From Achromobacter xylosoxidans A8 (GTDB lineage Bacteria; Pseudomonadota; Gammaproteobacteria; Burkholderiales; Burkholderiaceae_B): 64,000 nt of DNA. Positions within the stretch are counted from its first letter, which is position 1. Every line of letters begins with the position of its first letter. Shown here piece after piece: positions 56,295 to 64,000 of this stretch. The position numbers were made by a program, and so were the translations under genes. The stretch spans positions 1,860,001 through 1,924,000 of the forward strand of contig NC_014640.1 in the NCBI RefSeq assembly GCF_000165835.1, written 5' to 3'. The notes below the pieces were generated by a model. The model was not told where the DNA came from. It worked only from the letters and a program-made list of their open reading frames with translations, and searched no databases.

Positions 56295-57521
56295 ATGACT
56301 TCCGTTTCGACCCAGGCTCCGATCACGCCGGACGACGCCTCCTGGCGCATCGAGCGCATCCACGCGAGGATCGTCGACATCCCGACGATCCGGCCGCACA
56401 AGTTTTCGTTCGGCGCCATCAACCGGCAAAGCCCGGTCATCGTGCAGCTCTGGCTGGCCAACGGCGCCTGCGGTTTTGGCGAGGCGGCGACGATAGGCGG
56501 GCCGTCGTGGAACGAGGAGTCGCCCGAAACCATTCTGCATGCGATCCAGAACTACCTCGCTCCTGCAGTGGCCGGGGCGGATGCGCGCCGGTTCGCCGAA
56601 CACATCAACCGTCTCGATGCCGTCTGCAAGGGCAATGCCTTTGCCAAGAGCGCCGTTGAGATGGCGCTGATCGACGCGGTGGCGCGCAGCCTGGGCGTGC
56701 CGGCCTGGCAATTGCTGGGCGGCAAGCGCATCGAACGCCTGCCGCTGGCCTGGACGCTCGCCAGCGGCGATTCGCAGCGCGACCTGGAAGAGGCCGAGCA
56801 GATGATGCAGGCGCGCCGCCACCGCCTCTTCAAGCTAAAGATCGGCGCACGCAGTCCGGCCGACGACGTGGCCCACGTGGCGCGCATCGCGCGCGGCCTG
56901 GACGGCCGCGCCGAGATGACGGTGGACGTCAACCAGGCCTGGGACGGCAACACCGCGCGCCGCTATCTGCCGCAGTTGGTGCAGGCCGGCGTGACCTTGA
57001 TCGAACAGCCCGTGGCGAAGTGGGACATGCAGGCGCTGCGCGAGGCGACGCAGTCGCTGGATTCAGCCGCGCTGATCATGGCGGATGAGACCGTGTGCTC
57101 CGCGCAGGACGCCTTCATGCTGGCCTCGCAGCGCGCATGCCATGTGTTTTCCCTGAAGGTCGCCAAGCACGGCGGCCTGCTGCGCACGCGCGAAGTCGCG
57201 GCCGTGGCGCAAGCCGCCGGCATAGGCTGGTACGGCGGCACCATGCTGGAGACCTCGCTGGGCAGCGCGGCGTCCGCGCACGTGTTTGCCACGCTGTCTG
57301 ACCAGCATCACGGTTGCGAACTGTTCGGCCCGCAGCTGCTGGTCGACGACATCGTCGAGCAGCCCATGGCCGTGCGCGACTTTGCATTGCAATTGCCCGA
57401 CGGCCCCGGCTTCGGCGTCGTCGTGGATGAGAAGCGGCTGGATCGTTTCGACCGCGCCAGGGCAGGCCTGACGTCCGTCACGGTCGACTTCGGCCGCCGT
57501 GGCGAGGCTGCCGCGACCTGA
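56295..57521 (+). CDS. catB: Muconate cycloisomerase
   Basis: 408 residues of the enolase superfamily. Catalytic lysines K180 and K182 in FKLKIGA, metal-ligand regions VDVNQAW, LIEQPVAKWD and MADETVCS. It turns cis,cis-muconate to muconolactone. It is slightly longer at the N terminus than many relatives (about 370-380). catA follows after 42 bases with no room for catC. Confidence 0.93.
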   Translation: MTSVSTQAPITPDDASWRIERIHARIVDIPTIRPHKFSFGAINRQSPVIVQLWLANGACGFGEAATIGGPSWNEESPETILHAIQNYLAPAVAGADARRFAEHINRLDAVCKGNAFAKSAVEMALIDAVARSLGVPAWQLLGGKRIERLPLAWTLASGDSQRDLEEAEQMMQARRHRLFKLKIGARSPADDVAHVARIARGLDGRAEMTVDVNQAWDGNTARRYLPQLVQAGVTLIEQPVAKWDMQALREATQSLDSAALIMADETVCSAQDAFMLASQRACHVFSLKVAKHGGLLRTREVAAVAQAAGIGWYGGTMLETSLGSAASAHVFATLSDQHHGCELFGPQLLVDDIVEQPMAVRDFALQLPDGPGFGVVVDEKRLDRFDRARAGLTSVTVDFGRRGEAAAT

Positions 57522-57563
57522 CCCACCATTTTCCCGATCATTCCAAAAAGCAGGAGACGCATC

Positions 57564-58478
57564 ATGGCTGAATTTACCCAGCAACAACTACTGGACCTGG
57601 TCAACAGTTCCCAGGTCAATCCCGGCAACGACCGGGTCCGGCAGATTTCGCAGCGCATCGTGTCGGACCTGTTCCGCGCGATCGACGATCTCGACATCAA
57701 GCCCGACGAGTTCTGGGCGGGCGTGGATTGGCTCGCGCGCCTGGGCGCCAGCGGCCAGATGGGATTGATCACCGCGGGCCTGGGCTTTGACCGGCTGATC
57801 GATATCCGCGAGGAAGAGGCCGACGAGGCCGCCGGCCGCGCCGCCGGCACGCCGCGCGCCATCGAGGGACCGCTCTACATTGCGGGCGCCCCGCTGTCCG
57901 ACAGCGAAGCGCGATTGGACGAAGATCCCGTGCCGGGGACCGTACTGGTGATGGAAGGGCAGGTGCGCGACGTGGACGGCCAGCCTGTCGCCGGCGCGCT
58001 CGTCGACGTCTGGCACGCCAACGAGCTGGGGCGCTATTCGCATTTCGATCCGGACCAGGCGGACTACCACCTGCGCCGCAAGATCAAGACCGACGCGCAG
58101 GGCCGCTACCGCTTCCGCAGCTTCATTCCGCCGGGCTACGCGATTCCGCCGAACAGCCCCACGTCCGAACTGTTCGAGGCATTGGGCCGCCATGGCAACC
58201 GGCCGGCCCATATCCACTTCCTGGTCGCCGCCGAAGGCCAGCGCACCTTGACCACGCAGGTCAACATCCCGGGCGACACCTTCCTGGACGACGACTTCGC
58301 CTTCGCCACGCGTGACGGCCTGGTGGTCGAACTGCAGCCGGGCACGCCGCCCGCGGGCTATGAGAGCTTGGGCGTGAACGCGCCGTTCACGCGAGTCTGT
58401 TTCGACTTTGTGCTGCAGCCGGCGCTGGACGCCGACGAGGCCCGCCCGCAAGCCCGCATGGACCGCGCCACCGCTTAA
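57564..58478 (+). CDS. catA: Catechol 1,2-dioxygenase
   Basis: 304-residue intradiol dioxygenase. Iron ligands Y158, Y192, H216 and H218 (GRYSHFD, PGYAIP, RPAHIHF). The N-terminal helical dimerisation domain is present. It cleaves catechol to cis,cis-muconate. AGGAGAC precedes the ATG. The order catB-catA without catC is unusual. Confidence 0.95.
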   Translation: MAEFTQQQLLDLVNSSQVNPGNDRVRQISQRIVSDLFRAIDDLDIKPDEFWAGVDWLARLGASGQMGLITAGLGFDRLIDIREEEADEAAGRAAGTPRAIEGPLYIAGAPLSDSEARLDEDPVPGTVLVMEGQVRDVDGQPVAGALVDVWHANELGRYSHFDPDQADYHLRRKIKTDAQGRYRFRSFIPPGYAIPPNSPTSELFEALGRHGNRPAHIHFLVAAEGQRTLTTQVNIPGDTFLDDDFAFATRDGLVVELQPGTPPAGYESLGVNAPFTRVCFDFVLQPALDADEARPQARMDRATA

Positions 58479-58583
58479 GCGTCCCCCCGGCGGCGCCCGC
58501 CGCGGCGCCGCCGTCCCCGACACCACACAGAACAATCCCGCAGGCGCGAGGCCGGGTCCGGCCGCGCCATGGAGACAAACATC

Positions 58584-59930
58584 ATGACCGCTACCAACAG
58601 CTGGTCGATCCCCACGCTGATCGACCAGGAACGCCTGGGCGCCTTTCAATGGCGCGTGCTGATCCTGTGCTTTCTGATCGCGCTGTTCGACGGCTTCGAC
58701 ACCCAGGCGATCGCCTTCACCGGGCCCGCGATCCTGGCCGCCTTCGATCTGAAGGCAGGCGCGCTGGCGCCCATCCTGACCGCCGGCATCGTCGGCATGA
58801 CGGTGGGCGCGATGACCCTGGGCCTGATCGGCGACCGCATCGGCCGTCGTCCCGCCATCATGCTGGGCCTGGCCCTGTTTGGCCTGTCCACGCTGGCCAC
58901 GGCCTGGGCTACCGACACCAGCCACATCCTGGTGCTGCGCTTCATCGCCGGCCTGGGCATGGGCGGCTGCACGCCGGTGCTGCTGGCGCTGGCCGCCGAG
59001 TACGGCCCGGCTCGCTTACGCGGCGCCATCATGACCGGCGTGCTGCTGGGCCTGCCGGCGGGCGCCATGCTGGGCGGCCTGCTGGCGGCGCGCATGCTGC
59101 CCGTCATCGGCTGGGAAGGAATCTTCGTGGTGGGCGGCCTGGCGCCGCTGGCGCTGCTGGCCATCGCCGCCCTGATGCTGCCCGAGTCGCTGTACTTCAA
59201 GGCCACGCGCCGCGATCCGGAAAGCCAGCGCTACATCGCGCGGATTCTCTCGACGATATCGAGCCGCAAGCTGGGAGCGGACACGCAGTTCACCGTGCCG
59301 GAGGAATCCGTCGCGCGGGCCGGCGTGGGCGCGCTGTTCGCGGACGGCCACGGCGCCAAGACCGTGGCGATCTGGGCGGTGTACCTGTTGAACTGGGTCG
59401 CGTGGTTCATGCTGCTGTCGTGGCTGCCCACGGTGCTCAAGGCTGCGGGCCTGCCGGCAGAGCAGGCGCCCATGGGGACGGTCATCGTCAATGCCGTCTT
59501 CATCATCTGCGCGATCCCGCTGTCCTTCATGCTGCCGCGCCTCAACACCCGGCGGCTGCTGGGCGGCATGTTCGCGCTGGGCATCGCGGTGGCCGTCGGC
59601 CTGAGTCAAGCCGGCGACAACTGGACGCTGGTCTTCATCCTGGTCGGCGCCGCCGGCTTCGGCATAGGCGGACAGCAGATCGCGCTGAATTACCTGGTCG
59701 TGGGCGCTTACCCCACCGCCTTGCGCGCCACCGCCACCGGCTGGGCCATCGGCATGGGGCGCGCGGGAGCTATCGCAGGTTCGGCCATCGGCGGCAGCTT
59801 CCTGGCCTGGGGCGGGCCTTCGGGATTTTTCATCGCGCTGGCCATCCCCCTGGCGGTCGCGGCGCTGGCGGTATTGAGCCTCAAGCTCAAGCATGCGCGG
59901 CCCGAGGGCGCGCTGTCCGCGGCGCATTGA
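58584..59930 (+). CDS. Aromatic acid:H+ symporter (AAHS family MFS), BenK/PcaK-like
   Basis: 448 residues with twelve membrane helices. It has the AAHS marks LIALFDGFDTQAIAFTGPAI in helix 1 and GDRIGRRP in loop 2-3. It imports benzoate or a related aromatic acid. ATG 58584 has GGAGAC 9 bases upstream; ATG 58569 is an alternative. It lies in the cat run before the benD-like gene. Confidence 0.9.
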   Translation: MTATNSWSIPTLIDQERLGAFQWRVLILCFLIALFDGFDTQAIAFTGPAILAAFDLKAGALAPILTAGIVGMTVGAMTLGLIGDRIGRRPAIMLGLALFGLSTLATAWATDTSHILVLRFIAGLGMGGCTPVLLALAAEYGPARLRGAIMTGVLLGLPAGAMLGGLLAARMLPVIGWEGIFVVGGLAPLALLAIAALMLPESLYFKATRRDPESQRYIARILSTISSRKLGADTQFTVPEESVARAGVGALFADGHGAKTVAIWAVYLLNWVAWFMLLSWLPTVLKAAGLPAEQAPMGTVIVNAVFIICAIPLSFMLPRLNTRRLLGGMFALGIAVAVGLSQAGDNWTLVFILVGAAGFGIGGQQIALNYLVVGAYPTALRATATGWAIGMGRAGAIAGSAIGGSFLAWGGPSGFFIALAIPLAVAALAVLSLKLKHARPEGALSAAH

Positions 59931-59952
59931 TACGGCAAAGGACGACACAAGC

Positions 59953-60741
59953 ATGAACACACATCTACGTTTCGAGGGCCAGGTGGCCCTGGTCACCGGC
60001 GCGGCCCAGGGCGTGGGCCGGGCAACGGCCCGGCGCCTGGCGGCCGAAGGCGCGCACGTGGTCGTGGTGGACCGGGCCGAGGAGCAGGGCGCCGCCGTGG
60101 CCGAGGAAATCCGGGCCGCGGGCGGACGCGCCAGCTTTGCGCAGGCCGATCTGGAAACCCATGCGGGCGCGCAGTCCATGGTGCGGGCCGCGCTGGCAAT
60201 CAATGGCCGCATCGACGTGTCGGTGCACAACGTGGGCGGCACGATCTGGACCCGGCCGTTCTGGGAGTATTCGCCCGAGCAGATGCAGCGCGAGGTCAAC
60301 CGGTCGCTGTGGCCCACGCTCTGGTCCTGCCGCGAAGTCATACCGGTGATGCGGGCGCAGGGCGCGGGCGCCATCGTCAACGTGGGGTCGAACGCCACGC
60401 GCGGCATCTACCGCGTGCCCTACTCGGCCTCCAAGGGTGGCGTGCACGCGGCCACCGTCTGCATGGCGCTGGAGCTGGCGAAGTCCGGCGTGCGCGTCAA
60501 TTGCGTGTCGCCGGGCGCGCTGGACAACGGCGTGCGCGCCATCCCGCGCCATCATGAGACGCCCTCCGCGCAGGAGACCGCCTGGGTGGGCGAGATGTAT
60601 GCCTCCTGCCTGCGCGACACGCCGCAGGACCGCCTGGGCCAGGCCGAAGAGGTGGCAGCGGCGATCTGCTTCATGGCCGCGCCCGAGGCGTCCTATATCA
60701 CCGGGCAGATCATGTATGTGGCGGGCGGTGACATAGGCTGA
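59953..60741 (+). CDS. benD: Dihydroxycyclohexadiene carboxylate dehydrogenase (BenD/XylL-like SDR)
   Basis: 262-residue short-chain dehydrogenase. NAD site TGAAQGVGRATARRL near residue 17, the NVGGTIW and RSLWPTLWSCREVIPVM blocks typical of BenD, and active site YSASKGG. BenD converts the benzoate cis-diol to catechol, feeding CatA. The benABC dioxygenase genes are absent from the window, so another cis-diol is possible. Confidence 0.8.
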   Translation: MNTHLRFEGQVALVTGAAQGVGRATARRLAAEGAHVVVVDRAEEQGAAVAEEIRAAGGRASFAQADLETHAGAQSMVRAALAINGRIDVSVHNVGGTIWTRPFWEYSPEQMQREVNRSLWPTLWSCREVIPVMRAQGAGAIVNVGSNATRGIYRVPYSASKGGVHAATVCMALELAKSGVRVNCVSPGALDNGVRAIPRHHETPSAQETAWVGEMYASCLRDTPQDRLGQAEEVAAAICFMAAPEASYITGQIMYVAGGDIG

Positions 60742-60804
60742 ATGGGCCGAGCCGCCAGGGGCCGGTTCAGCCAGTTGGCGCAGGTCTGGCTGCCTGGCTC
60801 CGCA

Positions 60805-61743
60805 TCAGCCGTCGGGGCGGCTGGCCGCCAGCCAGTCCAGGAAATCGCGGCCTGGCCCTTGGTCGCGCGCGATTGCTCCTATGGGTTGGAACGAGCCCGG
60901 CGATTCGATCGGCACGCGCTGGAAGTGCCCATGCTGCATGTACCAGTTGCCCAGGGTCTGGGGCACCATCGCCAGGGCCTCCTGGGCCTGCATCACGGCG
61001 ATGAGCAGCGGCATCGGCGGGGCGGCGCTGCTTAGCCTGCACAGCCGGGGCACCACGCCGGCGCGTTCGAAAAACGCCTTAAACACCGCGTGGATGGCCA
61101 GTTCCGGCCGGGGCTCGATCCATAGCTGCGAGGCCACCTGCGCCAGCGTGGGCGCGCCGTCGGGCGCCAGCAGCGGGTGGCCGGCGGCGGCCACGATCAC
61201 CGCTGCGTCGTCTTGCAGCGGCACGAATTCCAGGCCGGCGGGCACCGCTTCCGGGCGCCGGCACAGCAGCATGTCCAGGCTGCCGCCAGCCGCCTGCGGC
61301 AGCAACTGCTCGCGGCTGCCTTCGACGACCTCCACTTGCAGTCCCGGCCGCGCCTTCAGGTAGGCGGGCAGGCGTTCGGCCAGCAGCCCGCCGCTGGCCG
61401 CGGGAATGGCGCCCAGGCGCAGGTAGCCGGTGGCGCCCTGACGCAGGGCCGCCACCGAGTCCGTGGAAGCGCGCAGCGTTGTCAGCATGCTGCGGGCGCA
61501 TTCCGCCATGAGCTGGCCGCTGCGCGTGGTGCGCATGCCGCGGGCGTGGCGCTCGAACAGCTTTACGCCCAGCAGGTCCTCGATGTCGGCCAGCGCATGG
61601 GTGGCCGCAGGCTGGCTCAGGCCGATATGGCTGGCCGCCTGCTGGATGCTGCCCAGGTCGGCGATGCTGGCGAGCAATTGCAGATGGCGCAGGCGGCCCT
61701 TGGCGAGCAGGCGGGACAGCAGGGTGGCGGGGGCGACGTCCAT
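60805..61743 (-). CDS. LysR family transcriptional regulator
   Basis: 312 residues from ATG 61743. Helix-turn-helix in HLQLLASIADLGSIQQAASHIGLSQPAATHALADIE, the GbpR/PcaQ-like group. It is divergent from a Bug-type gene. A palindrome at 61760-61778 lies in the gap and inside the longer open frame, which supports the shorter start. Confidence 0.88.
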   Translation of the reverse strand: MDVAPATLLSRLLAKGRLRHLQLLASIADLGSIQQAASHIGLSQPAATHALADIEDLLGVKLFERHARGMRTTRSGQLMAECARSMLTTLRASTDSVAALRQGATGYLRLGAIPAASGGLLAERLPAYLKARPGLQVEVVEGSREQLLPQAAGGSLDMLLCRRPEAVPAGLEFVPLQDDAAVIVAAAGHPLLAPDGAPTLAQVASQLWIEPRPELAIHAVFKAFFERAGVVPRLCRLSSAAPPMPLLIAVMQAQEALAMVPQTLGNWYMQHGHFQRVPIESPGSFQPIGAIARDQGPGRDFLDWLAASRPDG

Positions 61744-61759
61744 GGCGCGGGCAAGATTG

Positions 61760-61778
61760 ATATTCAAAATATGAATAT
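61760..61778. promoter_or_regulatory. LysR-type operator upstream of Bug gene
   Basis: ATATTCA and TGAATAT arms around AAATA, with TTCAAAATATGAA fitting T-N11-A. It is 17 bases from the regulator ATG and about 95 bases from the Bug gene. Confidence 0.7.
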
Positions 61779-61871
61779 ATCTACCCATTAATGTATTTGA
61801 AATAAGGATATGCCCTGGACACAATGCAGCGATCCCGTTCATTGCTTCCGTTCCCCAGGAGTGGCTGGTCC

Positions 61872-62855
61872 ATGAAGTCCCGTCTGCTGCACGCGCTGGT
61901 TTGCGCCGTAACTTTCAGTGTTTCGTCCCTGGCCGCCGCCCAGGGCGCCTATCCTTCCCAGCCCCTGCGGCTGATCGTGCCATTTGCGCCTGGCGGATCC
62001 ACGGATGCGCTGGCGCGCGCGGTGGCCGAGGGCTTGCGCAAGGAACTGGGCCAGAGCGTGGTGGTGGAGAACCGCGCTGGCGCGGGCGGCCTGCTCGGCA
62101 CCGAGGCGGTAGCCCGGGCCGAGCCCGACGGCTACACGCTGGGCATGGCCACGGTCAGCACCATGGCCGTCAATCCCTTGCTATACGGCACCAAGCGCGT
62201 CGACCCGCAGACGCAATTGAAGCCGGTGGCGTCGGTGGCGACGGTGCCGGTCGTATGGATGGTGAATCCGGCGTTTCCGGCGCAGGATTTCGCGCAATTC
62301 CTGGCCGAGCTGCGCGCCCATCCGGGCAAGTATTCCTATGGTTCGCCCGGCGTGGGCTCGCTGGGCCATCTGAACCTGGCGGCCATGAATGCCGACCTGA
62401 AGGTCGACGTGCTGCACGTGCCGTACCGCGGCATGGGGCCGGCGCTGACCGCCGCGGTGGGCGGCGAGGTGCAGGTGCAGCAGGACCAGTACGCCTCCGC
62501 GCAATCGCTGGTCAAGGCCGGCAAGCTGCGCGCCATTGCCGTGTCGGCGCCGGCCCGGATGCCCGACATGCCGGAACTGCCGACCATGACCGAACTCGGT
62601 TATCCGCAGCTGAACGCGCTGGGCCAGACCTGGTTCGGGCTGGTCGTGCCCGCAGGCACGCCGGATGCCGTGGTGCAGCGCCTCAATGAGGCGGCGGTGC
62701 GCGCGCTGGCGGACCCGGCGCTGGTGCAGCGCCTGGCGGGCATGGGCGCGCAGGCCGATGCCGGCACGCCGCAGGCCTTCGCCGAACGCATCGCGCAGAC
62801 GCTGGCCGCCAATCGCAAAATCATTGAAACTGCCGGCATCAAGCTCGACGAGTGA
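61872..62855 (+). CDS. Bug/TctC-type periplasmic binding protein
   Basis: 327 residues from ATG 61872, which gives a clean signal peptide (MKSRLLHALVCAVTFSVSSLAAAQG). It is followed by PLRLIVPFAPGGSTDALARAVAEGL and VENRAGAGGLLGTEAVA. A longer in-frame start at 61824 would add a non-signal segment. Ligand unknown; an amidohydrolase gene follows, hinting at an amide or acyl-amino-acid substrate. Confidence 0.9.
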   Translation: MKSRLLHALVCAVTFSVSSLAAAQGAYPSQPLRLIVPFAPGGSTDALARAVAEGLRKELGQSVVVENRAGAGGLLGTEAVARAEPDGYTLGMATVSTMAVNPLLYGTKRVDPQTQLKPVASVATVPVVWMVNPAFPAQDFAQFLAELRAHPGKYSYGSPGVGSLGHLNLAAMNADLKVDVLHVPYRGMGPALTAAVGGEVQVQQDQYASAQSLVKAGKLRAIAVSAPARMPDMPELPTMTELGYPQLNALGQTWFGLVVPAGTPDAVVQRLNEAAVRALADPALVQRLAGMGAQADAGTPQAFAERIAQTLAANRKIIETAGIKLDE

Positions 62856-62897
62856 CCTGACCGGTATTTCCCCGCCATTACAGCCACAGGAGAGACA

Positions 62898-64000
62898 ATG
62901 GGTGCCATCGAAAAACTTGCGCCGTTCATCGACGCGCGCAGCGAGCGCTACGCGGAACTGAGCGACCGCATCTGGAGCCTGGCCGAACTGCGCTACGACG
63001 AACACAAGTCCGCCGAGCTGCACATCGCGATGCTGGAGGAAGCAGGCTTTCGCGTCACGCGTGACGCCGCCGGCATTCCCACCGCCTTCGTGGCGGAGGC
63101 GGGCAGCGGCGGGCCTGTGATCGGCATCCTGGGCGAGTACGACGCGCTGTCGGGCCTGAGCCAGGAAAGCGGCGCCTACGCCTGCCAGCCTTCGCCGGAA
63201 ACGCCGAACGGCAATGGCCACGGCTGCGGCCACCACCTGCTGGGCACCGCCGCGCATTTCGCCGCGGTGGCAGTGAAGGAATTCCTGGAGGCCAACGGCC
63301 TGCCCGGCACCATCCGCTTCTATGGCTGTCCGGCGGAAGAGGGAGGCTCGGGCAAGACCTTCATGGCGCGCGCTGGCCTGTTCGATGACCTGGACGCGGC
63401 GCTGACCTGGCACCCCGCATCGCACACTGGCATCTTCCACCAGTCCTCGCTGGCCAACATCCAGGCTTACTTCCGCTTCCGCGGCATCGCGGCGCACGCG
63501 GCGAACTCGCCGCACCTGGGCCGCAGCGCGCTGGACGCGGTCGAACTGATGAACGTGGGCGTGAACTACCTGCGCGAACACATGGTGCCGGATGCGCGCG
63601 TGCACTACGCCGTGACCAATAGCGGCGGCATTTCGCCCAACGTGGTGCAGGCCCGCGCCGAGGTGCTGTACCTGGTGCGCGCGCCGATCAATTCGCAGGC
63701 CTCCGAACTGTACGAGCGGGTGCAGAACGTGGCGCGCGGCGCGGCGCTGATGACGGGCTGCGAACTGGAAATCGTGTTCGACAAGGCCTGCTCGAACTAC
63801 ATCCCCAACGGCGTGCTCAACCAGATCATGTACGCCAACATGCAGTCTTTGCAGGGGCCGGATTACAGTGCGGGCGAACAGCAGGCCGCGCGCCGCATGT
63901 GGGACTCGATTTCCGCGGACGACATCGACAACGCCGGCAAGAATCTGGGCGCGGTGCTGCGCAATCCCACGCCGCTGTTCACCGGCGTGGCGCCGTACGA
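62898..64000 (+). CDS. M20 family amidohydrolase (AbgB-like), 3' truncated by window
   Basis: Starts ATG 62898 behind AGGAGAG and stays open to the right edge (367 codons seen). Metal-site and family motifs are ILGEYDALSGL and NGHGCGHHLLGTAAHF near residue 112, then CPAEEGGSGKTFMARAG and the dimerisation part FRFRGIAAHAANSPHLGRSALDAVEL. It resembles AbgB, which cleaves p-aminobenzoyl-glutamate; substrate not assigned. 42 bases after the Bug gene. Confidence 0.88.
   Translation, partial: MGAIEKLAPFIDARSERYAELSDRIWSLAELRYDEHKSAELHIAMLEEAGFRVTRDAAGIPTAFVAEAGSGGPVIGILGEYDALSGLSQESGAYACQPSPETPNGNGHGCGHHLLGTAAHFAAVAVKEFLEANGLPGTIRFYGCPAEEGGSGKTFMARAGLFDDLDAALTWHPASHTGIFHQSSLANIQAYFRFRGIAAHAANSPHLGRSALDAVELMNVGVNYLREHMVPDARVHYAVTNSGGISPNVVQARAEVLYLVRAPINSQASELYERVQNVARGAALMTGCELEIVFDKACSNYIPNGVLNQIMYANMQSLQGPDYSAGEQQAARRMWDSISADDIDNAGKNLGAVLRNPTPLFTGVAPY

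Noticed and set aside
57522..57563. catC between catB and catA
   Set aside because: Only 42 bases are available and they hold just the catA ribosome site.

Overview
The window looks like a GC-rich betaproteobacterial chromosome of the family Alcaligenaceae (Achromobacter/Bordetella type). The grounds are strongly GC-biased codon use, three tctC/Bug-type or Bug-associated uptake loci, an assimilatory APS-type CysH, and a paa/cat/kyn aromatic-catabolism complement. This placement is inference from gene content. No phage, insertion sequence, CRISPR array or plasmid module was seen.

Layout. 1-6688: sulfate uptake and assimilation operon (sbp 3' end, cysT, cysW, cysA, cysH, cysD, cysN). 6864-8246: radical-SAM gene of the SplB/PA0069 type under an excellent LexA box, probably with a leaderless mRNA. 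8320-14260: orphan membrane-anchored protein, EamA transporter, rplS, a Nudix CoA pyrophosphatase, rsgA, an M48 protease and orn. 14274-18167: a compact sigma-54 activator gene, a convergent AtuA-DUF4387-Bug operon, and a near-perfect sigma-54 promoter plus clustered repeats upstream of that operon. I read this as one regulatory circuit. 18168-18794: nnrE. 18817-28077: phenylacetate catabolism (divergent paaX, then paaABCDE-paaN-paaG-paaI-paaK).

28111-31238: MATE exporter overlapping a GT39-type membrane glycosyltransferase. 31363-36509: rpmE2, kynA, kynB, radC, fkpB, ispH, maiA. 36533-40024: response regulator, sensor kinase and Do-type periplasmic protease, all on the minus strand. tRNA-Thr(CGT) and tRNA-Asn(GTT) follow, then a COG0523 metal GTPase and a LysR gene. 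42614-43266 is a gene-free stretch with a strong promoter and a terminator, i.e. a candidate small RNA, followed by initiator tRNA-Met.

43406-55129: information processing. scpB and rluB both carry very long low-complexity tails; then rimP-nusA-infB-rbfA-truB-typA. A strong intrinsic terminator sits between the leader of this operon and the rimP start codon, suggesting attenuation. 55228-60741: a LysR gene divergent from catB-catA-AAHS transporter-benD, with no catC and no benABC. 60805-64000: LysR, Bug binding protein and an M20 amidohydrolase that runs off the edge.

The best candidates for new biology are the sigma-54/AtuA/DUF4387/Bug circuit, the SOS-controlled leaderless radical-SAM gene, the rimP leader attenuator and the candidate RNA at about 42.68-42.95 kb.
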